Shown piece after piece: positions 18,721 through 30,200 of a stretch of 64,000 nucleotides of DNA (positions are counted from its first letter, which is position 1; each line of letters starts with the position of its first letter). The stretch comes from Capronia americana (taxonomy: Eukaryota; Ascomycota; Eurotiomycetes; Chaetothyriales; Herpotrichiellaceae), in assembly GCA_016110215.1 (NCBI GenBank), contig JADWQD010000006.1, forward strand, positions 1,054,001 to 1,118,000, given 5' to 3'. Under the pieces are notes generated by a model. The model saw nothing but the letters and a program-made list of their open reading frames with translations. It was not told the DNA's origin and did no database searches. A program made the position numbers and the translations under genes.

Positions 18721-21700
18721 ATGGCTCGGGCTGAAGCTGTTGGAATTTGGGTTTTAACCTTTCTGTTGCTATTCACAAGTGGGACAACGGCTGGGTATGT
18801 TCCGCACAAGATTGGAAGGCGAGGAGGAAAGGGCTCGCCTCGGCCTGCCGCACGAGACGTGGCCTCCAGCCTAGATGGGAACTGCAGCTCAGAAGTAACA
18901 ATCACCAAGGTCCTGGTGCTGATTCCGGTAAGTTCAGAACCGAAATTCTTTTCAGCTGCTAACCAGCTTCCTTCAGATACATGTCAACTACTATGCCGAT
19001 ACGAATGATACCCTGAGCATCTCCGACTACTTCACCCTCGATATCAGCAATGCACCAACAAGCATCGACTCTGTATTTACGGGGACCAGTGCCTTATATA
19101 GGACGCTATCGCACGCAGGGTTCGATGTTCCCATGGCACTATCGAACACGGGGTCCGATGTTCCCATGGCACTATCGTACACGAGCCCCCAAATTCCTAT
19201 GGCACACGTAACGTGAGAGAATTCCACCTTCGCCTTTGATCAGGTACTGACTTCTTCAGACACTCGTCTCCATATTTCAGCTACGTTGAGAGCTATTCGT
19301 TCATGCTCTCCATGACATTCCAGGATACCCGAATCAATAAGCGGATGAGAAAACGCCAGGGCACTACTTACCTCGGAGGTTCAGGCCAAGCCACCGACAG
19401 CTGCACAGACGCCGTGGTGTACAGCTTGGTAAACGGGCGACTTTATGCGAACTCGAGCGACGGCACTTTACAGTTCGGCACCACAACCGGCACGACCTAT
19501 GCTAATTTTACAGCCAGCGCCAATCCTGGAGATATCACTACTGCGTTTTCTGTCGACACGGAGAACAACCTAATGTGGAGCAATTCTGCTTTCTACAATA
19601 TGAGGGCAAGATTCTGTGTTCTTTCCGACAATACACTTGTTGCAGTCTTTGACAATCCCACGCTTGCCCCTGCCGGGTGTTATTTCGTCTCGTTGAGCAT
19701 GGCGAGAGTTGGGTCTTGTGTTGGTGCAATAGCGATCAGTGGACCAACTGGTAAGGCTGAACTCTGAAAACTCATGCATTTGCTGACAAAGCCGCAGGGC
19801 CGACGGGGTGAGTGACCGCTTGTCGTTCGTTTGGCTGTGACCGGCTACATGAAGTGACATTGTTCTTTTCTGTCCACTGACGGTTGGTGCTGATCATATT
19901 TGTAGTCCTACTGGTCCAACGGGAGAAACTGGTAAGTTTCCATGCCGTTTTGTGGCCATATACATGGAAATTTCGAGTGGCTAACGAGTGTCGATATAGG
20001 TCCTCAAGGTGGCTATTCCTCCCCTTCCGATTTCATATGACCCTGTGCGTGGAACCAAGACCAGAGCCGAACCAAGTCTGATTTCTTGGGGAAGACTTTG
20101 ACTTGGTGTTCATCACAGGAATATCTCTCTACTGACGGCTAGGAAAGATCGACTGCCAGCTTGACCGGGTTGAATGCTGTTCATTTCCAAAATGTCGCCT
20201 GAGAATTTCACGCGTTCTTAGCTGCCACAGAAGTGATTTGCTGACCGTTGTCTTGATACATAGGGCCAACCGGTCCAACCGGTCCGACCGGTCCGAGTGG
20301 TGAGATTCTCTTGATTGAATTATTGGACCATTGCTCCATGTTATCAACATCAAGCATTTGGAAGATCCAACTGGGAACATGACTAACTTCTTCTCCAGGA
20401 CCAAGCGGACCACAGGGTATTGAGGGGCCAACGGGACCCACTGGGCCCCCAGGGCCAACGGGACCTCAAGGAGAGCAGGGACCTTCAGGGCCTTCGGGTC
20501 CTTCTGGTCCCAGCGGACCCCAAGGTATAGAGGGGCCAACAGGACCGACCGGGCCCCCAGGGCCAACGGGACCTCAAGGAGAGCAGGGACCTTCGGGGCC
20601 TTCGGGTCCTTCTGGTCCTACGGGAGAACAAGGCATACCAGGGCCAACGGGAGCTCAAGGTATTCAAGGTGATCAGGGACCTACAGGAGCACAGGGTGTA
20701 CCGGGACCAACGGGAGCTCAAGGCGTTCAAGGTGATCCAGGCCCTTCGGGTCCTTCTGGCCCTTCGGGACCACAAGGTATTCAAGGTGATCAGGGGCCTA
20801 CAGGAGCACAGGGTATTCAAGGTGATCCAGGTCCTTCGGGTCCTTCTGGCCCTTCGGGACCACAAGGTATTCAAGGTGATCAGGGGCCTACAGGAGCACA
20901 GGGTATTCAAGGTGATCCAGGACCGTCGGGTCCTTCCGGTCCTTCCGGGCCACAAGGTATCCAAGGTGATCAGGGACCTACGGGAGCACAAGGTGTACCG
21001 GGACCAACAGGAGCTCAAGGCGTTCAAGGTGATCCAGGACCGTCGGGTCCTTCTGGACCACAAGGCATCCAAGGTGATCAGGGTCCTACAGGACCACAAG
21101 GGATTCAAGGCGATCCGGGACCAACGGGAGCTCAAGGTATTCAGGGTGATCCAGGGCCGTCGGGTCCTTCTGGTCCTTCAGGACCACAGGGTGACCAGGG
21201 GCCTACGGGAGCACAAGGCGTACCGGGACCAACAGGAGCTCAAGGCATTCAAGGTGATCCAGGACCGTCGGGCCCCTCTGGTCCACAAGGTATCCAAGGT
21301 GATCCAGGGCCAACGGGAGCTCAAGGCGTTCAAGGTGATCCAGGACCGTCGGGCCCCTCTGGTCCACAAGGTATCCAAGGTGATCCAGGGCCAACGGGCG
21401 CTCAAGGCGTTCAAGGTGATCCAGGACCGTCGGGCCCCTCTGGTCCACAAGGTATCCAAGGTGATCCAGGGCCAACGGGAGCTCAAGGCGTTCAAGGTGA
21501 CCCAGGACCGTCGGGTNNNNNNNNNNNNNNNNNNNNNNNNNNNNNNNNNNNNNNNNNNNNNNNNNNNNNNNNNNNNNNNNNNNNNNNNNNNNNNNNNNNN
21601 NNNNNNNNNNNNNNNCCGTCGGGTCCTTCTGGTCCACAAGGTATCCAAGGTGATCCGGGGCCGACTGGAGCGGTTGGCCCAACCGGACCACAGGGCCCCA

Positions 21701-22074
21701 AGGGCGATCCGTCAATCCAATTTGCATACATGGGCTGTTGGACGCAAGGCTGCGACTCCACGGGCAATTGTGCGTCGCTCGGCGTGTACGGGTTCGACAG
21801 TCAGGCCAATTTCGGCGGCTACAACACGACCGTGACAGGCAGCTCTACTGACAACATCGACGCTCAGTGCGCCGCGATCTGCATCACGGATGAGGGGGCA
21901 AACTTCTTCGGCACTGTTTCCGCTCAATCGGGACCGACGGCAGATTGTTATTGCGGGACCGCCCTCACCAGCACAGAGTCAAACGCAGCGAACTGTGTGA
22001 CATGTTTTGGGCAGGATGTGGGGTTGTGCGGGAACTTTCAGCAGTCGATTGCGGTCTATGCGAGGGCGTTCTGA
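18721..22074 (+). CDS. secreted DUF7908-collagen-like-WSC chimera, eight exons
   Basis: Rebuilt exons are 18721-18927, 18977-19212, 19281-19750, 19798-19807, 19906-19931, 20000-20008, 20264-20299 and 20399-22074. All phases agree, giving 889 residues including 33 unknown ones in the N gap. A signal peptide (residues about 1-25) is followed by a Thr/Asn-rich domain with TYLGGSG, DSCTDAVVYSLVNGRLY and FSVDTENNLMWSN, which resembles DUF7908. A long Gly-X-Y collagen-like segment (19741 to about 21714) follows, rich in GPTG, GPSG, GPQG and GIQGD. The C-terminus from 21727 (YMGCWTQGC, CAAIC, CYCGTAL, CFGQDVGLCG) is a WSC-type carbohydrate-binding domain. This suggests an extracellular or wall-bound rod protein. 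Hydroxyproline-free triple helices are conceivable but unproven. The 9- and 10-nt exons are the least certain; the rest is well supported. Confidence 0.75.
19124..19177 (+). repeat. 33-nt (11-residue) tandem repeat in exon 2 of the collagen-like gene
   Basis: A 21-nt block starting GATGTTCCCATGGC recurs at 19124 and 19157, spacing 33 nt. It encodes DVPMALSNTGS then DVPMALSYTSP; a decayed third unit reads QIPMAHVT. Confidence 0.85.
20399..21714 (+). repeat. collagen Gly-X-Y repeat tract
   Basis: Every third codon is Gly for over 430 codons in the last exon, interrupted only by the N gap. Subrepeats include GPQGIQGDQGPTGAQ and GDPGPSGPSGPQGIQ blocks. From 21253 the DNA becomes near-identical 81-nt units starting at 21253, 21334, 21415 and 21496. 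Confidence 0.95.
21517..21615. other. assembly gap (99 N) inside the collagen repeat
   Basis: A run of N sits in the fourth 81-nt unit. Glycine codons at 21514 and 21622 are 108 nt apart, so the gap keeps both codon frame and Gly-X-Y register as written. The 108 nt is not a multiple of 81, so true content and length remain unknown. Confidence 0.97.
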
Positions 22075-22220
22075 GCCGCGTGATCGTTGCTTGCGGCGCG
22101 ACGATCAAAAGTAACGGGACTGAACAAAGAAAACCTCGCCACGCTCGCTTATCTATATCTTCTTCAGAATGACTTGGTTCTTATACAGGTGTTTGTAATC
22201 TATACTGAGATGTCGAATTC

Positions 22221-23321
22221 TTACTTCCGTTTCTTGACATGCCCATTAACACTGCCATTTGCGTTACCGTTCGCAGACACGCCACGCTGAGTATTATGCC
22301 CGTTTTTCCTTCCAGCATCTCTCGGTGGGTCTGACATCCGTACAACTTCTGGAAGCGTGAAAAGGTTAGGCCACACCATCTTGAAGTGCTCTTGATCTCC
22401 ATTCTGAATATGCCGCAAATAGATTCCCCACACGATGTAGTCGTAGGCACCAATTCCAGTCATCAGATGCCACCAGCCATGGCCTTCAAGGAAGAAACCC
22501 CAGGGCATGCCAATGCTTCTCCGCCAGCGTCTTAAGGTGGAGCAGTAGATATTGTCAAGGTTCCAGATGTAGAACCCGACAAGGAAAATGCTCACACCGA
22601 ACGCCACGAGAATCCACATTGTCTTGAGAATATCTCGATCTCTTTGGTTTTCATATGCTTGCTGCTCTTTGCTGATCACGTCAGGCACGCCCGATCTTTT
22701 CCTCTCCAGGCGGTGTCTTTCTTCGGACTTTCGCAGGGACGGTCGAAGCGAGGTCTCCATGCTGTAGATGCTGCGGAAGACGATGAATACCGTGAGGAGG
22801 GCATATACGGTTTGGTGGAATACGGGATCCTGGAGGTAGTGGTAGTAGGCGGTTATTGCTGCGCAGAAGAGAACAAAAAAGACGCCCAGGTATATCTGGG
22901 TACTTTTCGGTTGGGAGTAGGAGAGAGAGGCGTAGGCCATGAGGCAAGTGGTGTAAATCATGTTAAGCTCGTCGACCAGTTGCCAGGGGTATTTCAAGGT
23001 GGTGTGGAACATGAAGCTCCCAAATCCAACAAGGAAATACCCAAAGTATGCCACCTCAAAGACAGTGTCATGTCTATGTTTTCTACAACTCTTGACGCCT
23101 TTGTATGCGAGGTATATGAACATCAGATTCGTCAAGGTGTTGATGATCTCGGCGGAGTAGTATGTGGCATAGTAGTCCTTCTGGCGTCAGTGGGAACAGC
23201 TCCCCAAGAATGGGTATGTTTTCCATACCTCTTCGCACCACTGGAGAGTGCTAGTGACCGGATCCCAAAACCCAGGCTGGCCTGGCGGAGGGTAAGGAAC
23301 GGAAGGGAGCCATGAGGGCAT
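22221..23321 (-). CDS. alkaline ceramidase (YPC1/YDC1/ACER type), two exons
   Basis: Alkaline ceramidases hydrolyse ceramide to sphingoid base and fatty acid in ER/Golgi membranes. Exons are 23321-23229 and 23180-22221, joined across a 48-nt GTATGG...CCAG intron in phase 0, giving 350 residues. Exon 1 supplies FWDPVTSTLQWCEE, which continues into KDYYATYYSAEIINTLTN, the N-terminal family block. Seven membrane segments are apparent. Metal-site residues are in place: the S-x3-H of GSFMFHTTLKYPWQLVDEL with its downstream Asp, and the H-x3-H of EGHGWWHLMTG. A charged cytosolic loop (about 180-215) is typical. The C-terminus has no clear KKXX beyond a final VKKRK. The gene is divergent from prefoldin subunit 1. 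Confidence 0.92.
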
Positions 23322-23828
23322 GTTTGTTTGGCGAGATCTATCTATCGGGGAGTGGCTTCGCTTTGGAAAGTCGTAGCTCGAGGCTATAACATATCGATCT
23401 GAGATTGTATTGTGTCCTTCACACTTCCAAAAAAGTTCTCGCGGCCGGAGGAGGATGGAACGGAGGTCAAAGCAAATGGGTCGCTTACAACACACGACCT
23501 GCCAGTGGAGCAGGGCCGCGATAAAACGTGTTTTTGTCTGCTGGCGTCTCGGGGGGGCAAGATGACGTTGCCTCACCCGGAAGGGGAACTCTCAGGCAGA
23601 TCATTTGAGCCCCTGCACGTGAAAGAAGGTCCCCTCTAGCCCCTCCTTCGGACTCGTGAAGCCCGGGAGGGACGATCCCTCGGTAATACTTAAACTAGTG
23701 TGCTCAAGCGCGTGTTCCCGTCTCCAGGGCGCGGATACGGAGTATTGTAATCCATCAATGTGACCTGAGTTGAGGCTCAAAATCCGCGTTGTTAGTTATT
23801 TCCTCTAAGATCGAAGACCGCCTTCAAG
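23322..23828. promoter_or_regulatory. bidirectional promoter between ceramidase and PFD1
   Basis: 507 bp separate the two start codons. A CACGTG E-box lies at 23616-23621. STRE-like CCCCT/AGGGG elements occur around 23582, 23609 and 23638. Their activity is inferred only. Confidence 0.4.
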
Positions 23829-24292
23829 ATGGCCATCCCAAATGCCACGCTCCAAAAGGTCTGCTGTTCCACCCACCCGCCTCCCACTTCTTGCTCACTT
23901 TCTCGCAGTTGCTTCAAGAGGTCGAGGCACAGGCCGTGCTTTCCCAGCAGAAAATCACGCAAACGCAGGCAGAACTCACTGCGAAACGACGTGACGCAAG
24001 ATTGAACCAGCTGACTTCCAATGAACTCAAATCTCTGTCCAAAGACACCAATATTTACGAAGGCGTTGGGAAAATGTAGGCAGCTTCTCCATCACACTTC
24101 CACAGCACTGACACATCGTATTCCAGGTTTGTTGCTGTGCCTATGACGACCCTGAATCAACGGTTAGCATCCGAGTCGGCTGCTCTACAGAAGGATATCG
24201 CGGACTTGGACAAGAGACTACACTATCAGGAGACAACATTCAAGAACAGTCGACAGCATATTGAGAAGATCCTGCAAACTGGTGCTCGCTGA
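23829..24292 (+). CDS. PFD1: prefoldin subunit 1, three exons
   Basis: Prefoldin is the hexameric co-chaperone that hands nascent actin and tubulin to the CCT chaperonin; this is the beta-type subunit 1. Exons are 23829-23858, 23909-24075 and 24127-24292, phases 0 and 2, giving 120 residues, the usual PFD1 length. The spliced N-terminus reads MAIPNATLQK-LLQEVEAQAV, which matches the family. The central hairpin (SNELKSLSKDTNIYEGVGKMFV) and both coiled-coil helices (KRRDARLNQL; LQKDIADLDKRLHYQETTF) are present. The first donor, GTCTGC, is weak, but the join is dictated by the protein. The 10-codon first exon is easily missed. Confidence 0.9.
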
Positions 24293-25640
24293 TGGCAATT
24301 CACCAAACTATCAGCCCAGCGAGCAACTATTTCACTATGTGGGGTGATAATATATCAATTGGCACGCAAATAAAAGATTGTCTGATTGAGCCTCCGCGTT
24401 GGCAGCACATGACAATTTACGTATCCCTGTCACGGTCGCTGGGATTAAATCTGTCCAATCCTGTTTGCAACATTGGACAGATCCGCCAAAATAAGACAGG
24501 CAGGCAGACACCAGTACGTGCTCTGACACGAGGTCTTAGGGGAGGTGCAGCAGACAAAAGGCCACCACTGTGCAATGCTGACTACCGGGACACCGACTCT
24601 TATGGTTCATGTTGGGTGTGGGTATCCGAGCAATGGGTTTGTCATGGTCACTTACGCCATTCCTGACAAAGACTTGAGGCTCAATGCTAAGGAGCGGTAG
24701 GACTTTGTCCGGCCATGTCACAAACACAGGACTGAGCCTGCATTTGGCAGGCGTTAGCGGTCTACATACCTTTACAGCTGTGGGGAGAAGGCTCGGTTCA
24801 CACAGGTGTCACGGGGCCTGTGCGATGCCATTGGGCCCCAAGGCCTACATCAGCAGTAAAAGATCTCTTTGGACCAAGACTAAGCGGACTGAATGACGCA
24901 TAACTGCCAGAGGTGCATATTCAGGCGTCCATGTGGCCCACAAAGACTGCAAGTTCACGACCGAAGGAGGATGAAACCCTTAGATACCCTGTGTCAAGCT
25001 ATCCAGCGCCTTTCAAGACGAGAGAATCAACGGTCTCGTATCCGGCCAAATCTCAAACAGGTGTCAAACTTTTGCAGGCGAACAGATGCAGCAGTACTGC
25101 CTACCCTCCCGTGATTCGATCGAGGAGGAAGTGGCAGACCTTTACGAGCGCTTGCATTTCATTGGCAAGACTTTGATCACTGGGTCCGTCCAGGCTCGGG
25201 TTTGGTTCCAGTTGTCGCCGGTGTACCATGCCTGACTGCTCGCCATTTTAGTTCGCCTGGCCCCCAAAGTGCATATTGTGGGTGCGCTTCAGCAGACCGG
25301 GCTCAAACCGGGCCTGGGCTGGGCTTGCAGCACGGAAACGATAAAGCAAACAGCCTCCCCCCACCACGGACTAACCTGGATCAACTGATTTTCTTCACCT
25401 TTTCCATCGCTTCCTCCCCGAGCACGAACACTAGTACGACAACGAGAGCCGTTTGAGGCTCGTGTAGCTACCTGGGCATATATCCGAAGGGATTTCTGAC
25501 CTGCGTCGCCACGCCCGATTGTAGTGCCTCGAGCTATCGGGCGTTTTCCCCACCGCCGCCGACCCCGACCCCGACATTTTCGATTTCCGTGACAGGGCTG
25601 AAATTGCGCTAATCGGAGGGGCACGACTCAGCCAACGAAG
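24293..25640. other. intergenic, no gene recognised
   Basis: About 1.35 kb between PFD1 and the DUF8035-type gene. Small open frames only; none shows a domain or a plausible splice chain. The last 150 bp are GC-rich and probably promoter. Confidence 0.5.
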
Positions 25641-27219
25641 ATGCCCTGGTCTCGACGGTCGTCAAGTTCCGACCACGATTATGTGTTGATGCCCGTGAAG
25701 AGCGTCCACGGCGGCAGCGAATATGGAGGACGAGGCCGCCGTCATCAAGATTTACCCATTGAGGTGAACAATTTCCTTGAGGTGCCACAAGCTCGCCCTC
25801 GTGCAGCCAGCCAGGGTGGGGGCGTGGCACCTGCGATCATCAATATAGGTGGCGGCGCTCTCTCTGATCTGGACGGCCGTGGGCGTGGACACAGCCGAAG
25901 CCGCAGCCGCCATCGTCACCACTATCGCGACGGATCCTCGTCCAGCTCCAGCTATTCCAGCGACCGCTCGAGATCACGACACCGTCGCCGCCCCGAACGA
26001 GTCCGCCCCGAGCCAGACCGCCGGCCAAGCAGCAAGAAGGACCCGATCGACGAAGAAGATTTACCCTACAAGTTCCGAAAAGAGCTCGACTTCGCCAAAG
26101 CGCAACGCAAGGAAGACGAAGAGCGGCGCGTCATGGACCGCATAAAGAAAGACCGCGAAGAAGAGAGGAAGCGCTGGAAGCAAGAGGAGGAGGAGGAAGA
26201 GAGGCGCAAGAAAAAGGAGCGAGAGGCGATCCTTCTGGAAGCCAAGTTGGAGAAAGAACGCAAGGACAAGGAGCAGGAGGAACTGAGGAAGAGGATCCTC
26301 AAGGACGAGGAGGAGCGCCGCGAAAAGGAGAAGCAGAAGAAGAAGGCCGAAGAGGAAGAGTTTGAGAGGAAGGTCAAGGAGAGGTTCATGAATGCTGGTA
26401 TGCGCAGGTCCCGTTATCCCTATTACGATTATTTCTATTAGTCGGTCGTGTCGGGCCCTCACGGACGTCAGGCCCCAAGGTCTGCCTCCGAGGTTCAGCG
26501 CAGATTGTCACTGTTTTCTGCTTTGAGGAGTTGAGCCTGGCCCGCTCAGTCGAATGCCACTCGTTTGGGGATATTTTGGTCGAACCCGGTAATGGTTGCG
26601 GTCAAGTTGGACGACAGGCTAATAGGTTTCACTCTTTTGGGTATCACAGGCTACAGCCCCGAGTACATCGACGAAGTGCTCCACAAGAAGAAGGCCGAGC
26701 GTGCCACGCTGGCTATCGACCTCCATCGTCCGACCTTCATCAAGGTTAATCGAAAATACCTCCACCCAGACACGCTGGATCACTACGGGTTGCCTTGGGA
26801 GTGGGACGCGGTACGTATCACCCTGCTTTGACTGTTATGTTGTGATTCGCCTCTGCTTTGATGGCATTGTCGCACGGTTGCCTCGCTCTCTGCCTATACC
26901 CGTCCCGTGCGCTCTTTTGTGAACTTCTATTGGATCTTCACTAATCGTTTGCTCTCGATCTTCTGTCCTACAGCGCGATGACGAATTCATCATTATCAAG
27001 AAATACATCGATCATTCCTTGCAGGACGAACTCTTCGAACACACCCGCCGCCTGAAGGAGCGGAAACTCATCACGGGACCATATGTGAAGGAGACGAAGA
27101 CCATCACCACTCTGACGCCCAACACCAAGGGATTTGTCAAGAGAGGTGATAAAATGTACGTGGTGCGGGAGAAGTCGCGGAGCAGGAGCAAGTCTCCGGG
27201 CGGTTGGATGTTTTCTTGA
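25641..27219 (+). CDS. DUF8035-type protein with RS-like and charged coiled-coil regions, three exons
   Basis: Exons are 25641-26397, 26650-26810 and 26974-27219, giving 387 residues. The first splice (GTATGC donor, TATCACAG acceptor, phase 1) joins ERFMNAG to YSPEYIDEVLHKKK; the second (GTACGT...CCTACAG) joins WEWDA to RDDEFIIIKKYID. Regions in order are a Ser/Arg/His-rich segment with SRSRSRHRHH (about 85-130), a Glu/Lys/Arg-rich predicted coiled coil (about 150-245), and a conserved C-terminal domain (about 247-370) with RPTFIKVNRKYL, DELFEHTRRL and FVKRGDKMYVVR. This matches a filamentous-fungal family that I recall as DUF8035, of unknown function. The basic SR-type composition suggests a nuclear or RNA-related role, which is inference. 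Confidence 0.75.
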
Positions 27220-30200
27220 GGAGAATTTGGCGGGGATGAATGGTATGAGGATGCCCAGGGGCGAAGGGAAAGGGCAAATGCACAAGAGACGTTGAAGAAT
27301 GAAGAAACGTTGTTGATAGACTGACCAGGGCGGGGGAAGGCTGGGGTGCAGATTTGAAGACATTCGATCACCCACCGGGTGGCCATCCGATTCTTGACTC
27401 GGTGCTAATGAGAGAACGAACTCACGAACAAACAAACAAACGGGAAATGCTAGGTGCACAGGAAGGTTCGGGGCAACGTGGTTTACTATTCCATTTACGT
27501 GTCATGTAGTGTCAACAGTCGAGTTGTACCAAGTACATACAGTACGAGGTATCAAACATCAGAGATCAAACATTCGAGACACGGATCGTCACTATCATCA
27601 CCACGTACATACGACTTAGCATTCTGGCCGCTCTCCTCCGGTTCCAAGCGACAATGGGAAGATTGCCCGGTAAAACGGCGCCTTGGTGTGATGCTGTGGT
27701 GTGTGGTGTGTTATGTATGTGTGGTGTGTCGGTGTGGTGTGCAGTGGAGTGTGTCGCATGCCCGATCCTGCCACCCTCTACCGAGTACGTGGGTATCACA
27801 ACTCACGTTTCATCGCATACAGTATCTCAGATCCAAAACGACGATGAGCACAAGTTGCAATCGAAACGTACCTGGTACGTACCGGTTCCTTAAATCTCTA
27901 GGGAGACAAAATTGAAGTACCTACTCACTGGTCACTGACTGTCCACTCTTTTTTATATAATTATTCCTTTCAATCGATATAGTTTAAGTAGGTATGTAGC
28001 ATACCTTTTGATTACTACTCAGTCATATACATCGCTTTCCTCACTTCCTCTCCTTCCTCTCCTCCTCCTCCTCCTCTACCCTTCCATGATATGTACGGTA
28101 TGTTCATATTCAGTGCAAGGCTGCAGCTGCGGCTGCGGCGGACCTGTAACCAACGCACACTCGACCATGATCTAGTTATAGGATATCCCTGATTAGGTTC
28201 ATTCAGTCACGGCAATTCATTCTCAATCGAGAGCTCAACCACGATGTGTTCTGCTTTGGCGATTTGCATCCTGTCATGTTGGGCAGCAAAGTCGTGCTTG
28301 CTTTTCTATGGACATATCCTATCTCATGCAAGAATGGTGCTTGCTTGCTTGCGCGCCCGGGTCAGTACGATCAAGTTTTGCGATGTGCACTGGAACGATG
28401 ATGAGTACCTCATCTCGTACTTCGTGGGTTAGATGGCGACGGTACGGTGTCCGAGAAAGAGCAAGGGGGTTTGAAGTTGGATGTAAGTAGTACTCGTTGA
28501 AGGGACGATCCTATCTATCGTGCCTATGTACGAATACCATCCGCGCGCCCACCGGTCACCTAGGATACTATGTAGGATATTACCATCAGATACTCGCTCG
28601 GTATTCCTTGCTTGAAAGGACCACAAGTAGGTACTTGTTACTCGTTACTCGTTACTGGTACGGTAGAGTCATAGTCCTTCCGCTCAATTCAGCGGCAAGA
28701 AGCAGGTAACTATCCTCCGAGTAGGTATGTACCCACAGGAGGCAAAACAAGGCGGGGTAGGATAATCTGATGGTTGCATGACGGGCGACCATAGGATATG
28801 TACGAATATGCAAAGACGGAGTTTGGCGAGTCTCGGCCCTTCTGAAGAACATATGGCAAATGCGCGTTCTACTCGTATTTTCATAGCCCGTGGGAGGCAT
28901 TGTACTCGTAGGCATTGTTCTAGAGTAATACATAGGATAAATGAGCCGATCTGTTAATTCCCGTTGTCGATCATGACAGCGCAAGGCAGGCAGGGTCGTC
29001 GGCTTTTGACTCGCACGCAGATGCCAGCATGCATGGGCGAGGCTCGATCCAGACGAGAACGATAGAAATGCAAGGTTCCGGGCGGGGTTGCTGTAACGAA
29101 GTACCCAATACTCGTGCTCGTGCAAGTGGCGAGTCGAAGCTGGAATAAGGTTATTCATTTCCGTTCGCGATTCTCCTACCTTCACTCTGAGGAGGAATAG
29201 GCTTGGATGCCTTTGTTGCGAGGTGAGTGTACAACTGCACATCTGAGGGGATGGGAGATATGAATCTTCGAGGCATCTGAATTCGACGTGTACTGTTGCA
29301 TGGGGTTTGCCCGGTGAGTGCAAGTGCAAGTGCAACTCCGAGAGCACCTAGTAGTGAGGAGTGTGGGTTGTGGCGTGGGAAGCCGTGCAGGAGCTGAAAA
29401 AGAGCTGAGGATTGCCGAGGCCGCGGCCCAGGCAAAACAGGGGTCTGCCTGGCAGGTTATTTACCTATTGTATGGGGAAGAGGTACGTACCTGGTGGATA
29501 CGGTGATAACGACCAACCTCAGGCCTGGAAGTGGTACGCAGAGGGTACACTCTAGGTACTAAGGTACCCGTACTCGTAACTTCTCCGACTATCTTTTGTC
29601 GGTTGGTTGCTCTAGCCTTAGCTGTTCGGCCTTATCTCAACGGGTATTGAAGCATGTCCGCGGCGAGAGGTAGACACTTCGAACTCGAACTAGCTGGAAG
29701 AAGAAATGAAGTCAAAGTGGAGTAGAGTACTCGGTATTGGAGTGCCCATTGTTGTACTGTACTGCCGTGCCGTGTCCTATCGCTCTCGGGACAGAAAGCA
29801 AAGATCATTGTCTAGTAGACGCCCATGAGACATGTTCACATGCCAGCAAGTAGCACTGTATAACTACTGCACGCCGCCCCTTCAGCTCACTGGTACGCCC
29901 CCCAGCAAGCATGCAGTTTCGGGGTCATTTGCCACACAGAGCTCCCCCAGCTAGTGGTCCTCACTGCCGACCCGTTGAAGGCGAGGAAAGCTTATCACCG
30001 TCTCGGTCTCCACATGAGTGGCGAAAATTCCGTTGTTGTATCATGAAAAAGAGCTGAATCTACCGTGCTGGGAAGGTGTTTGACCTGATCGGGGGAGAAC
30101 GTGATCTCGTGCATGGGACGAGCCTGGGCAGAACGTCCGGGAGCTAAACAAGGGCAGAGTTTGGGCCCAGAGCAGGTGGAGAGGGTGAGGAGCTGCATGT

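Noticed and set aside
21253..21516. Regular repeats that could be mistaken for a CRISPR array
   Set aside because: Units are directly abutting coding repeats of 81 nt in a eukaryotic gene, with no unique spacers.
20485..21767. Long minus-strand frames across the collagen repeat
   Set aside because: Antisense shadows of a stop-poor repeat, with no start context or domain.
20669..21835. 388-codon plus-strand frame rich in Arg/Lys/Val through the collagen tract
   Set aside because: It is the same repeat read out of phase. Only the Gly-X-Y frame connects to the signal peptide exon chain and the WSC domain.
28652..29347. 231-codon minus-strand open frame
   Set aside because: Composition is random-like, there is no domain, and it lies in a tract with many simple repeats. 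A chance open frame is more likely.
29680..29705. TTCGAACTCGAAC resembling a tRNA T-loop on the minus strand
   Set aside because: No A-box or cloverleaf arms at the right spacing. I found no tRNA I could support in the window.
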